Origin: a bacterium HR41
GTDB taxonomy: Bacteria; Actinomycetota; Thermoleophilia; Solirubrobacterales; Thermoleophilaceae
NCBI GenBank assembly: GCA_002898855.1
Contig: BEIR01000114.1
Span: 1-5,087, forward strand
Direction: 5' to 3'
DNA: 5,087 nucleotides
Of the stretch, positions 1 to 5,087 are shown piece after piece. The notes under the pieces are model-generated. The model saw nothing but the letters and a program-made list of their open reading frames with translations, ran no database searches and was not told where the DNA came from. The translations under genes were made by a program, and so were the position numbers. The first letter of the stretch is position 1, and every line of letters starts with the position of its first letter.

Positions 1-939
1 CGTGCGGCGCATGATCCGTCGCAGCACGTAGCCCCGCTCCTCGTTCGACGGGACGACGCCGTCGGCGAGCAGGAAGGTGGCGCCCCGCCCATGATCGGCG
101 AGGATGCGTAAAGCCCGCGTCACCTTGAAGCTCTCGCCGTAGCGGCGTCCCGACAGCTCCTCGCCGAGCTCGATCAGCGGCCGGAAAAGCTCGGTCTCGA
201 AGACCGACGGCACTCCCTGCAGCAGCGCCGCGAGCCGCTCGAGACCGGCGCCTGTATCGATGTTCTTCTGGGGCAGCTCGTCGAGGCGATCGCCCTCGCG
301 CAGCTCGTACTGCATGAAGACGAGGTTCCAGAACTCGAGGAAACGATCGGTGTCGTCGCCCGGACGCTCGCTGTCCGCGCCGTAGTCGGGGCCGCGGTCG
401 AGGTACAGCTCGGAGCACGGGCCGCAAGGCCCGGTCGGACCTGCCTGCCAGAAGTTGTCGTCACGACCAAGGCGCACGATGCGCTCTTCGGGCACACCGA
501 CAGCGCGCCAGTACTCGATCGCCTCCTCGTCGGGGCCGAGGCCGAGCGCCTCGTCACCGCCGAAGACGGTGATCCAGATGCGCTCGGGATCGAACCCGAA
601 ACCCTCGGTTGATAGTTCGAAAGCGAACTCGATCGCCTCGCGCTTGAAGTAGTCGCCGATCGAGAAGTTGCCGAGCATCTCGAAGAACGTCAGGTGGCGC
701 GCCGTGCGCCCGACGTTCTCGATGTCGGTCGTGCGGAAACAGCGCTGGCAAGAGGTGAGCCTCGGCGCGGGCGGTTTCTCCTCTCCGCGGAAGTAGGGCT
801 TGAGCGGCTGCATCCCCGCGGTGGTGAGCAGTACCGAGGGGTCGTAAACCGACGGCACGAGCGACGCCGACGCGAGTCGTTTGTGGCCGCGCGCCTCGAA
901 GAAGCTCAGGAACCTCTCGCGAATCTCCTCGGCCTGCAT
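1..939 (-). CDS. alaS: Alanyl-tRNA synthetase, N-terminal part (cut by window edge)
   Basis: Charges tRNA-Ala with alanine in the cytoplasm, using ATP. Only the first 313 residues are present (the family is about 870-900 aa), and the frame runs open to base 1. The protein starts MQAEEIRERFLSFFEARGH, which aligns with known AlaRS N-termini and fixes the ATG at 939. Class II catalytic-core signatures are clear: TTAGMQPLKPYF (about 42-53), the motif-2 region from RTARHL through FFEMLGNFSIGDYFK (about 78-99), GPTGPCGPCSELY (about 168-180), and the motif-3 region NIDTGAGLERL (226-236). ADGVVPSNEERGYVLRR near the cut end belongs to the tRNA-recognition helical part. The editing and C-Ala domains would lie outside the window. 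There is no Shine-Dalgarno sequence before the ATG. A TAnnnT box 7 nt upstream suggests a leaderless transcript. The gene is divergent from the HD-GYP gene, with a 115-nt gap. No frameshift was seen. Confidence 0.97.
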   Translation of the reverse strand, partial: MQAEEIRERFLSFFEARGHKRLASASLVPSVYDPSVLLTTAGMQPLKPYFRGEEKPPAPRLTSCQRCFRTTDIENVGRTARHLTFFEMLGNFSIGDYFKREAIEFAFELSTEGFGFDPERIWITVFGGDEALGLGPDEEAIEYWRAVGVPEERIVRLGRDDNFWQAGPTGPCGPCSELYLDRGPDYGADSERPGDDTDRFLEFWNLVFMQYELREGDRLDELPQKNIDTGAGLERLAALLQGVPSVFETELFRPLIELGEELSGRRYGESFKVTRALRILADHGRGATFLLADGVVPSNEERGYVLRRIMRRT

Positions 940-946
940 CGGCCGC

Positions 947-952
947 AGTCTA
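947..952 (-). promoter_or_regulatory. Possible -10 element of alaS (leaderless arrangement)
   Basis: On the minus strand the hexamer TAGACT fits the TAnnnT pattern of bacterial -10 boxes. Exactly 7 nt (GCGGCCG) separate it from the alaS ATG, so transcription would begin at or next to the A of the start codon. This agrees with the absence of any Shine-Dalgarno sequence. No good TTGACA-like -35 box is found at 16-18 bp spacing (the bases there read GCAGTT), so the call is weak. Confidence 0.35.
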
Positions 953-994
953 TGCGCGCTCGCAAGGAAAACTGCGCCCGCACAGAGCGGTTCC

Positions 995-1024
995 CTGCGC
1001 AGAAGCTACAGCCTTCCTGCGCAG
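995..1024. repeat. Inverted repeat (hairpin) between alaS and the HD-GYP gene
   Basis: CTGCGCAGAAG (995-1005) and CTTCCTGCGCAG (1013-1024) pair as an 11-bp stem with one bulged C at 1016 and a 7-nt loop (CTACAGC). Each arm contains the 8-bp perfect palindrome CTGCGCAG (995-1002 and 1017-1024), with starts 22 bp apart, about two DNA helical turns. It lies 31 nt before the HD-GYP start and 56 nt upstream of the alaS ATG. There is no T-run on either side, so it is not a standard terminator. It could be a regulator binding site or a leader-RNA structure of the HD-GYP gene. Confidence 0.5.
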
Positions 1025-1054
1025 CGCTGACCGCCCCCGGCCACCGCCCCGACG

Positions 1055-1819
1055 ATGGCAGCCATGACCTCTGCGCAGACGAGCGCCAGTCTCGGCGCAC
1101 TTCAGGGACAGTCGCGGTGGCGGGCGGCACGGCCGTTCTGGCACTCGCTTCGCCGGCGCAACTCTCTCGGATCGCGCGGGTCGGCACAGGCGGTCGTCAG
1201 CGCTCGTTCGCAGCGCAGCCCTGACCCCGGCGACGCCAGCCCGCTCTCGCCTGAAGCGCGCAAGAGCGCGGTGCTTCTGACAAGACTGCTGGCCAGCGAA
1301 CACGCTTACACCGCGACCCACTCGAGCGCGGTCGTGGCACTGGCCCAGGCGGTGGCGGTCGAGCTCGGACTCGACAGCGCGACGCGCGAGCGCGTCGCGA
1401 TCGCGGCGCTGCTCCACGACGTCGGCAAGGTCGTAATCCCGACCGAGATCCTCGACAAGCCCGCACCCCTGTCGGCAGCCGAACTCGCGCTGATCAAACG
1501 GCACACTCTCACCGGCGCGGCGATTATCGAACGAGCCCACCCCGAGCTGAGACCGGTGGCGGCGATCGTCGCCGCGAGCCACGAGCGCTGGGACGGAAGC
1601 GGCTATCCGCGCCGGTTACGCGGCGAGGAGATACCGCTCGAGGCGCGGATCGTTTTCGCCTGCGACGCCTACGACGCGATGACAAGCACGCGTGCCTATC
1701 GTCGCCCGCTGCGAGCAGCGGAGGCGCTGCGCGAGATCGAGCGCCACGCCGGCAGCCAGTTCGATCCGCGGGTTGCGGCCGCATTGGTGGCGGTCGTCGA
1801 GCGGTCACGCAGCCTTTAA
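1055..1819 (+). CDS. HD-GYP domain phosphohydrolase (probable cyclic-di-GMP phosphodiesterase)
   Basis: A 254-aa soluble protein. Residues about 70-250 form an HD-GYP domain, a family that hydrolyses the second messenger cyclic di-GMP through a metal-centred site. Visible candidate ligands are H89 (ATHSSAV), the H121-D122 dyad (LLHDVGKV), H150 (KRHTLTG), H176 in SHERWDGSGYP (175-185) and D204 in CDAYDAMTSTRAYR. The usual HHE of the GYP motif is SHE here, so one histidine ligand position is Ser175. From memory, the SHERWDG form is common in actinobacterial members, so it need not mean inactivity. Residues 1-70 are Ser/Arg/Ala-rich and look disordered. There is no receiver, GAF or membrane segment, so the input signal is unknown. 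ATGs at 1055 and 1064 are both possible, neither with a Shine-Dalgarno sequence. The gene is divergent from alaS and convergent with the lipoprotein gene. The domain call is strong; the exact substrate is inferred. Confidence 0.93.
   Translation: MAAMTSAQTSASLGALQGQSRWRAARPFWHSLRRRNSLGSRGSAQAVVSARSQRSPDPGDASPLSPEARKSAVLLTRLLASEHAYTATHSSAVVALAQAVAVELGLDSATRERVAIAALLHDVGKVVIPTEILDKPAPLSAAELALIKRHTLTGAAIIERAHPELRPVAAIVAASHERWDGSGYPRRLRGEEIPLEARIVFACDAYDAMTSTRAYRRPLRAAEALREIERHAGSQFDPRVAAALVAVVERSRSL
1071..1078. promoter_or_regulatory. Third copy of the CTGCGCAG palindrome
   Basis: An exact 8-bp palindrome identical to those at 995-1002 and 1017-1024, starting 54 bp after the second copy and lying in codons 6-8 of the HD-GYP gene. 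I found no other exact copy in the window. Three copies within 84 bp suggest a possible operator cluster, but no regulator is identified. Confidence 0.3.
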
Positions 1820-1830
1820 GACCAGGACAC

Positions 1831-1868
1831 CGAGCGGGCATCCGCGCCGATAGAACGGGCGGCGCTCG
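1831..1868. terminator. Weak candidate bidirectional terminator hairpin in the convergent gap
   Basis: CGAGCG (1831-1836) can pair with CGCTCG (1863-1868) around a GC-rich interior that can form a further bulged stem (CCGCGCC with GGCGG). It sits in the 50-nt gap between the convergent HD-GYP and lipoprotein genes, where a shared terminator would be expected. Neither side has a clear T-run, so intrinsic termination is uncertain and Rho-dependent ending is equally possible. Confidence 0.25.
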
Positions 1869-1869
1869 C

Positions 1870-3453
1870 TCAGCGCAGGCAGAGCCGCGCGAGGTCGACG
1901 CCGTCGAGCGGATCCAGCGCGAGACAGGTGGCGGTGTCGATGCGCTGCGAGAGGAGCAACGGCCGGCGCACCGCCCCAAGCGGAACCAGCCAGCCCTCCT
2001 CTACCGTGCGGTCGACAAGCCGCTGCCAATCTTCCTCGGAGCCACCGTGCCGCCGCAGGCGCGCGAGCGCGCCCCGGGTCGCGCGGTCGACCGTCGGCAG
2101 CTCGCGAAGCAAGTAGTACGGGTGGGCGACGACAGGCCGCGCGACAGCGACCGCCGTCTGCAGGCGCGGTGTCCGCCCGGCGAGATGGCGCCCGAGCACC
2201 GGAGCGGGCACCACGCGCAAGCGCGCGTCGAGGCCGAGCCCGCGCAGGGTCCGTACGTACTCGCGCGCGACGGGCACGATCCGCCAGTCGGCTGCCGCCG
2301 CCACCGTAACCCGCGCCGCTGTTACGCCCGCGTCAGCAAGCACGCGCTGTGCATCGTCCGGTCGCGGCTCGTCGGCGCGCGCGGCCGCGCCGCACGCTGC
2401 GTCCCCCCGGTGCCCCAGCACACCTGCCGGCAACAGATCGCAGCTCGCGTCGACGAAACCGAGCGCCAGACGCGACAGCTTGTCGTAGTCGAGCGCCGCG
2501 GCGATCGCGCGCCGCACCCGGCGGTCCCCGAACGGCCAGGAGCGCGGGTCGAGGAAGATGTAGGCGACCGCGCCGGTGTGCACGTCGCGGTAGCGGTCGG
2601 AATAAGTCGAGCGCAGGATCGGCAAGCGGCCGCGAGCAGGCACCGCGCTGGCGAGATCGACACGGTTGCGCAGCGCGAGCGCGATCGGATCGCGGGTGAC
2701 GGTCACCGTCTCGATCCGATCAAGGAACGCGGGCCCGAAACCGGGAACGCGCAACCCGCGCCTGCGCACGAGAACCGCGCCAGCGCGCGGCCCCGCCCCA
2801 GTGAAGCGCACCCGGTAAGGGCCGCTCGCCGGCGGCGCGCCGCGGGCTAGCTGCGCCAGCGGCGTGGTCGCGGGCACCACCCCGCTCCACGGCTCTGCGA
2901 GCGCCCACGGCAAAGTTGCGTCCGGCCGCGCGAGGTGTATCTCGAGCACGCGTCCCTTGTCGCGAGCCACGAGACCCGCCAGACGTTCGGCACGACCATT
3001 AGCCACTGACTGCCAGCCGCGAACAGCGGCGAATGCGCGAGCGCGCCCGCCCCCGCCGCGAACGATCCGCGCGATCGTGCGCGCCACGTCGGCCGCGCGC
3101 AGCGGCCGCCCGTCCGAGAAGCGCACACCGTCACGCAGGCGCACCCTGAGGATCCGGCCGCCCGCACGCGACTCCGGCAGCGCTCCCGCGAGCGCCGGCA
3201 CGAGCCGCACGCGGCCGCCCGGCCCCACTTTCCGCCGGTAGAGCGTCGCGTAGGCGGCCCGCACCAGCGCGATCTCGGTCGGTGTCCCAGCGCGCGCCGG
3301 GTCGAGCACGCGGAGCGGTGTGGTGACCGCCACCTCCACAGAGCCGCCGCGCAGGGCGCTGCCGCGACGCCCGTCCGCCCCGGCACACCCGCTAGCGGCG
3401 ACGGCGACGGCCGCCGCGAGCACAGCCAACGACCGCGTCATGCAGCCGGCCAC
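1870..3453 (-). CDS. ABC transporter substrate-binding lipoprotein, family 5 (peptide/nickel type)
   Basis: A predicted extracytoplasmic lipoprotein of 527 aa, normal length for the SBP_bac_5 family (DppA/OppA/NikA-like), which captures peptides or other solutes for an ABC importer. The signal peptide MTRS plus a hydrophobic Ala/Val/Leu stretch ends in a lipobox, AASGC, with acylated Cys23 in the numbering used here. Family signatures are VRLRDGVRFSDGRPLRAADV (104-123), SGPYRVRF in the middle, and WPFGDRRVRRAIAAALDYDK further on. The ligand cannot be told from sequence. The start is ambiguous. GTG at 3453 lies 3 nt after the sigma-factor stop, with GAGGAG about 12 nt upstream. ATG at 3441 gives a more typical lipoprotein N-terminus but has no Shine-Dalgarno sequence of its own. 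No permease or ATPase gene is adjacent in the window. It is the last gene of the mnmA/anti-sigma/sigma run, so probably made by read-through and coupled translation. Confidence 0.92.
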   Translation of the reverse strand: MAGCMTRSLAVLAAAVAVAASGCAGADGRRGSALRGGSVEVAVTTPLRVLDPARAGTPTEIALVRAAYATLYRRKVGPGGRVRLVPALAGALPESRAGGRILRVRLRDGVRFSDGRPLRAADVARTIARIVRGGGGRARAFAAVRGWQSVANGRAERLAGLVARDKGRVLEIHLARPDATLPWALAEPWSGVVPATTPLAQLARGAPPASGPYRVRFTGAGPRAGAVLVRRRGLRVPGFGPAFLDRIETVTVTRDPIALALRNRVDLASAVPARGRLPILRSTYSDRYRDVHTGAVAYIFLDPRSWPFGDRRVRRAIAAALDYDKLSRLALGFVDASCDLLPAGVLGHRGDAACGAAARADEPRPDDAQRVLADAGVTAARVTVAAAADWRIVPVAREYVRTLRGLGLDARLRVVPAPVLGRHLAGRTPRLQTAVAVARPVVAHPYYLLRELPTVDRATRGALARLRRHGGSEEDWQRLVDRTVEEGWLVPLGAVRRPLLLSQRIDTATCLALDPLDGVDLARLCLR

Positions 3454-3456
3454 CGG

Positions 3457-4188
3457 TCAGCCGATCTCCTCGCGCAACACCTGGAGAGCGCGCCTGATTA
3501 GCCGCGACACGTGCATCTGCGAAAGTCCTACACGACGTGCGATCTCGGCCTGCGAGAAACCGAGCGTGAAGCGCATTTGCAGAATCTCGCGCTCGCGACG
3601 CGGCAGCTGCTTGAGCGCCGGGGCAAGCGTCGCGCGTAGCTCGGAGCGCGCATAACCGGGCTCCTCCCCGCCTAGCGCCGCCAGCGCATCCGTCTCCTCC
3701 TCGTCCCCGCCGCCCTGGTCGAGCGAAGCCGGCGTGTACGCCGAGCCGAGCTCGAGCGCTTCGATCACCTCTTCGACGCTCGTTCCCAGCTCGCGCGCGA
3801 GCTCGCTCGCGCTCGGCGAGCGCCCGAGCTCGGCGCCGAGGCGATCGACCGCGGCGACGACCGCCGCATGTAGCTCCTGCAAGGCGCGCGGAACGCGCAC
3901 CGCCCAGCCGCGGTCACGGAAGTGGCGGCGGATCTCGCCGAGGACTGTCGGTGTCGCGAACGTGGCGAGCGAGACGCCGCGCGAGAGGTCGAAACGGTCG
4001 ATCGCTTTGATCAAGCCGATCGCGCCGACCTGTTCGATGTCCTCGACCGGTTCGCCGCGCCCCGCGTAGCGACGCGCAAGGGCGCGCACGAGCGGCAGAT
4101 GGCGCTCGATCAGGAGCTCTCGCGCCCGCCGGTCGCCGTGCTCGTGGTACCGGCGCAGAAGCTCGCGGTCCACGGCACCGGCTGCCAC
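3457..4188 (-). CDS. SigB/SigF/SigG-family RNA polymerase sigma factor
   Basis: A 243-aa alternative (group 3) sigma factor that directs RNA polymerase to a stress, starvation or development regulon. Region 2 spans about 23-101 and includes EDIEQVGAIGLIKAIDRFD (core binding) and GEIRRHFRDRGWAVRVPR (-10 recognition), diagnostic of the SigB/F/G subfamily. Region 3 is about 103-165 (RSPSASELARELG). Region 4 is about 185-240, with the -35 helix-turn-helix FSQAEIARRVGLSQMHVSRL at 211-230. A Gly/Glu-rich linker (about 158-177) joins regions 3 and 4. The GTG start at 4188 is supported by a strong AGGGAGGG Shine-Dalgarno sequence 6 nt upstream. The gene begins 2 nt after the stop of the anti-sigma candidate and ends 3 nt before the lipoprotein GTG. 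The pairing resembles rsbW-sigB and usfX-sigF, so control by the adjacent protein is likely. The regulon cannot be read from this window, and I cannot assign sigB versus sigF. Confidence 0.96.
   Translation of the reverse strand: MAAGAVDRELLRRYHEHGDRRARELLIERHLPLVRALARRYAGRGEPVEDIEQVGAIGLIKAIDRFDLSRGVSLATFATPTVLGEIRRHFRDRGWAVRVPRALQELHAAVVAAVDRLGAELGRSPSASELARELGTSVEEVIEALELGSAYTPASLDQGGGDEEETDALAALGGEEPGYARSELRATLAPALKQLPRREREILQMRFTLGFSQAEIARRVGLSQMHVSRLIRRALQVLREEIG
3466..3471 (-). promoter_or_regulatory. Ribosome binding site of the lipoprotein gene
   Basis: GAGGAG on the minus strand lies inside the last codons of the sigma gene, about 12 nt before the GTG at 3453 and 24 nt before the ATG at 3441. 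This favours the GTG start, although the spacing is longer than ideal. The position implies translational coupling to the sigma factor. Confidence 0.45.
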
Positions 4189-4190
4189 CG

Positions 4191-4655
4191 CTAACCCTCC
4201 CTACGCTCCAGCTTCTCCAGACGCAACGACAGCGCCGAGCCGCGGGTCTCGACGGCGAACACGTCGACGACGGCGGCAACGATCGTGCGCAGCGACGGCA
4301 AAGCCTCCCCGCCAGCGGGACGCGGATCCCGAACACTCCCCTGCTCGCCAGCCGTGCTCTCGGGCGCCACGAGAAGCTCGCGGAACTTCGCCGGCAGACC
4401 GTCGACCGTAGCTCCGACACGCCCGGGTTCGAGGTCGAACGCGACCCGCACCGGCAACGCGGGATCGCAGGCGGCGAGGATCGTTTCAAGCGCTAGCTGG
4501 AGGTCGTCGGCGGCGGCGAGCGTCAATTCCGCGCGCGCTGCAAGGGCGGCGACGAGCATGCGCAGCAACGGGTCGTCGTCGAACCCGAAAGTCGACTCGA
4601 GCACCACACGCTCACCGGCTTGCGGCGCGCCGATCCCACCTGCCTGCTCGGTCAC
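4191..4655 (-). CDS. Probable anti-sigma factor, degenerate RsbW/UsfX-like GHKL protein
   Basis: A 154-aa soluble protein that probably binds and inhibits the sigma factor encoded 2 nt downstream. The GTG start at 4655 lies 4 nt after the mnmA stop, with GGGAG about 10 nt upstream. The same frame stays open further upstream, but only as low-complexity antisense-like sequence inside mnmA. Residues 26-63 (PLLRMLVAALAAR, then AADDLQLALETIL) match the helices before and at the N-box of RsbW-type ATPases. Residues 118-149 (ALPSLRTIVAAVVDVF, then a final strand) match the C-terminal end of that fold. Glu57 of the N-box remains, but the Asn expected four residues later is Ala, and no DxGxG or GxGL loops are recognisable. 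ATP binding and kinase activity are therefore doubtful. From memory, mycobacterial UsfX is similarly divergent. The fold is moderately supported; the role rests largely on gene order. Confidence 0.72.
   Translation of the reverse strand: MTEQAGGIGAPQAGERVVLESTFGFDDDPLLRMLVAALAARAELTLAAADDLQLALETILAACDPALPVRVAFDLEPGRVGATVDGLPAKFRELLVAPESTAGEQGSVRDPRPAGGEALPSLRTIVAAVVDVFAVETRGSALSLRLEKLERREG
4195..4202 (-). promoter_or_regulatory. Strong ribosome binding site of the sigma factor gene
   Basis: AGGGAGGG on the minus strand lies 6 nt before the GTG at 4188. It fixes that GTG as the start and lies within the last codons of the anti-sigma candidate. It is the best Shine-Dalgarno sequence in the window, so the sigma factor may be made at a level comparable to or above its partner. 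Confidence 0.75.
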
Positions 4656-4659
4656 CGCT

Positions 4660-5087
4660 TCAGCGCTCCCAACCGGCGATCGTCGCCGCGCCGAGCACGA
4701 ACTCCCCTGTCGCGTCGAGAAGGCAAGCGGTCTGACCGGGCGCGGGGGCGGGTGCTGGCTCGGCGAGCTCGACCGAGAAACGGTCGCCAGAGCGAACGAG
4801 GCGGGCGGGAAGCGGTCGCTGGCGGTAGCGCAGCTGGACCTTGCCGACCCGGTCGGCATCACGGTGCAACACAAGGTCTTCGGCGAGCGCCACACGGCGG
4901 GCGAGCAACTCCTCGCGCCCGCCGACGACGAGGCGGTTGTGGCGCGCATCCTTGGCCAGCACGTACAGCGGCTCGCCAGCCGCGAGCCCGAGGCCGCGCC
5001 GCTGACCGACCGTGTACAGCTGGTGGCCTTCGTGCTCGCCGACGACGCGGCCCGCGCTGTTGACGATCTCGCCGCGACGGATGTTGC
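4660..5087 (-). CDS. mnmA: tRNA-specific 2-thiouridylase MnmA, C-terminal part (cut by window edge)
   Basis: Adds sulfur to C2 of the wobble uridine in tRNA Lys, Glu and Gln, using ATP and a persulfide donor. Only the last 141 residues are present (the family is about 350-370 aa). The reading frame continues past base 5087, so the ATP-pyrophosphatase motif and both catalytic cysteines lie outside the window. The visible signature is GEIVNSAGRVVGEHEGHQ followed by LYTVGQRRGLGLAAGEPLYV and NRLVVG, the conserved central tRNA-binding segment. The C-terminal beta-barrel follows (KVQLRYRQRPLPARL, then APGQTACLLDATGEFVLGAA). The usual final VLGGG is VLGAA here. The protein ends in GWER, and the stop is 4 nt before the anti-sigma GTG, so it is the first visible gene of the four-gene run. 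Its promoter is beyond the right edge. Confidence 0.95.
   Translation of the reverse strand, partial: NIRRGEIVNSAGRVVGEHEGHQLYTVGQRRGLGLAAGEPLYVLAKDARHNRLVVGGREELLARRVALAEDLVLHRDADRVGKVQLRYRQRPLPARLVRSGDRFSVELAEPAPAPAPGQTACLLDATGEFVLGAATIAGWER
4666..4670 (-). promoter_or_regulatory. Ribosome binding site of the anti-sigma candidate
   Basis: GGGAG on the minus strand lies about 10 nt before the GTG at 4655, within the last codons of mnmA. It decides the start of the 154-aa protein and implies coupling to mnmA translation. Confidence 0.5.

Noticed and set aside
940..1054. T-box or other tRNA-sensing leader for alaS
   Set aside because: The region is only 115 nt, lacks a specifier stem and a convincing T-box sequence, and has no terminator with a T-run. 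The hairpin there is better explained by the repeated palindrome.
940..1054. SigF/SigB-type promoter (GTTT, 14-17 nt, GGGTAT-like)
   Set aside because: A GTTTT occurs on the minus strand at 968-972, but no GGGTA-like box lies at suitable spacing. No such promoter is evident on the plus strand either.
694..1224. Plus-strand open frame of 176 codons
   Set aside because: It is antisense to the start of alaS and then overlaps the HD-GYP gene in another frame. The composition is Arg/Ala-rich, with no domain.
950..1582. Minus-strand open frame of 210 codons over the HD-GYP gene
   Set aside because: It is antisense to the HD-GYP domain codons and has no recognisable motif. Its 3' end runs into the alaS upstream region.
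2047..2850. Long open frame (267 codons) on the plus strand
   Set aside because: It lies entirely antisense to the well-supported lipoprotein gene, is Arg/Pro-rich low-complexity sequence with no recognisable domain, and is the usual by-product of high GC content.
4656..4949. Upstream extension of the anti-sigma candidate to 252 aa
   Set aside because: The extension overlaps mnmA in a different frame and gives Ser/Arg/Pro low-complexity sequence. The GTG at 4655 has a Shine-Dalgarno sequence and follows the mnmA stop by 4 nt.

Overview
GC-rich, high-Arg/Ala bacterial chromosome segment with frequent GTG starts. The MnmA, AlaRS and SigB/F/G-type sigma sequences look actinobacterial, and a deep-branching group such as Thermoleophilia/Solirubrobacterales is my best guess. 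That placement is inference from sequence style and was not searched.

Layout, left to right. (1) 1-939, minus: the N-terminal 313 residues of alanyl-tRNA synthetase (alaS), cut by the left edge. (2) 940-1054: a divergent intergenic region with no gene. It carries a possible leaderless-type -10 element for alaS, and an 11-bp bulged hairpin built from two copies of the palindrome CTGCGCAG. A third copy lies just inside the next gene. (3) 1055-1819, plus: a stand-alone HD-GYP-type phosphohydrolase, probably acting on cyclic di-GMP. (4) 1820-1869: a 50-nt convergent gap with a weak hairpin. (5) 5087 down to 1870, minus: a tightly packed four-gene run. It holds the C-terminal part of mnmA (tRNA 2-thiouridylase, cut by the right edge), a small degenerate RsbW/UsfX-like anti-sigma candidate, a SigB/SigF/SigG-family sigma factor, and a family-5 (peptide/nickel type) solute-binding lipoprotein. 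Gaps are 4, 2 and 3 nt, so the four are almost certainly one transcription unit with coupled translation.

How they may work together. The anti-sigma candidate directly precedes its likely partner sigma factor, as in rsbW-sigB and usfX-sigF pairs. No anti-anti-sigma (STAS) gene or RsbU-type phosphatase is visible here, so the upstream signal is unknown. The co-transcribed lipoprotein has no permease or ATPase beside it in the window. It may be an orphan uptake component, or an envelope sensor or stress protein tied to the sigma factor. The mnmA and alaS genes are housekeeping translation genes.

The most interesting points are the apparent loss of the ATP-binding residues in the anti-sigma candidate, the coupling of sigma control to mnmA and to a lone binding lipoprotein, and the palindrome cluster in front of the HD-GYP gene. 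I saw no tRNA or rRNA gene, CRISPR array, insertion sequence or other mobile element.
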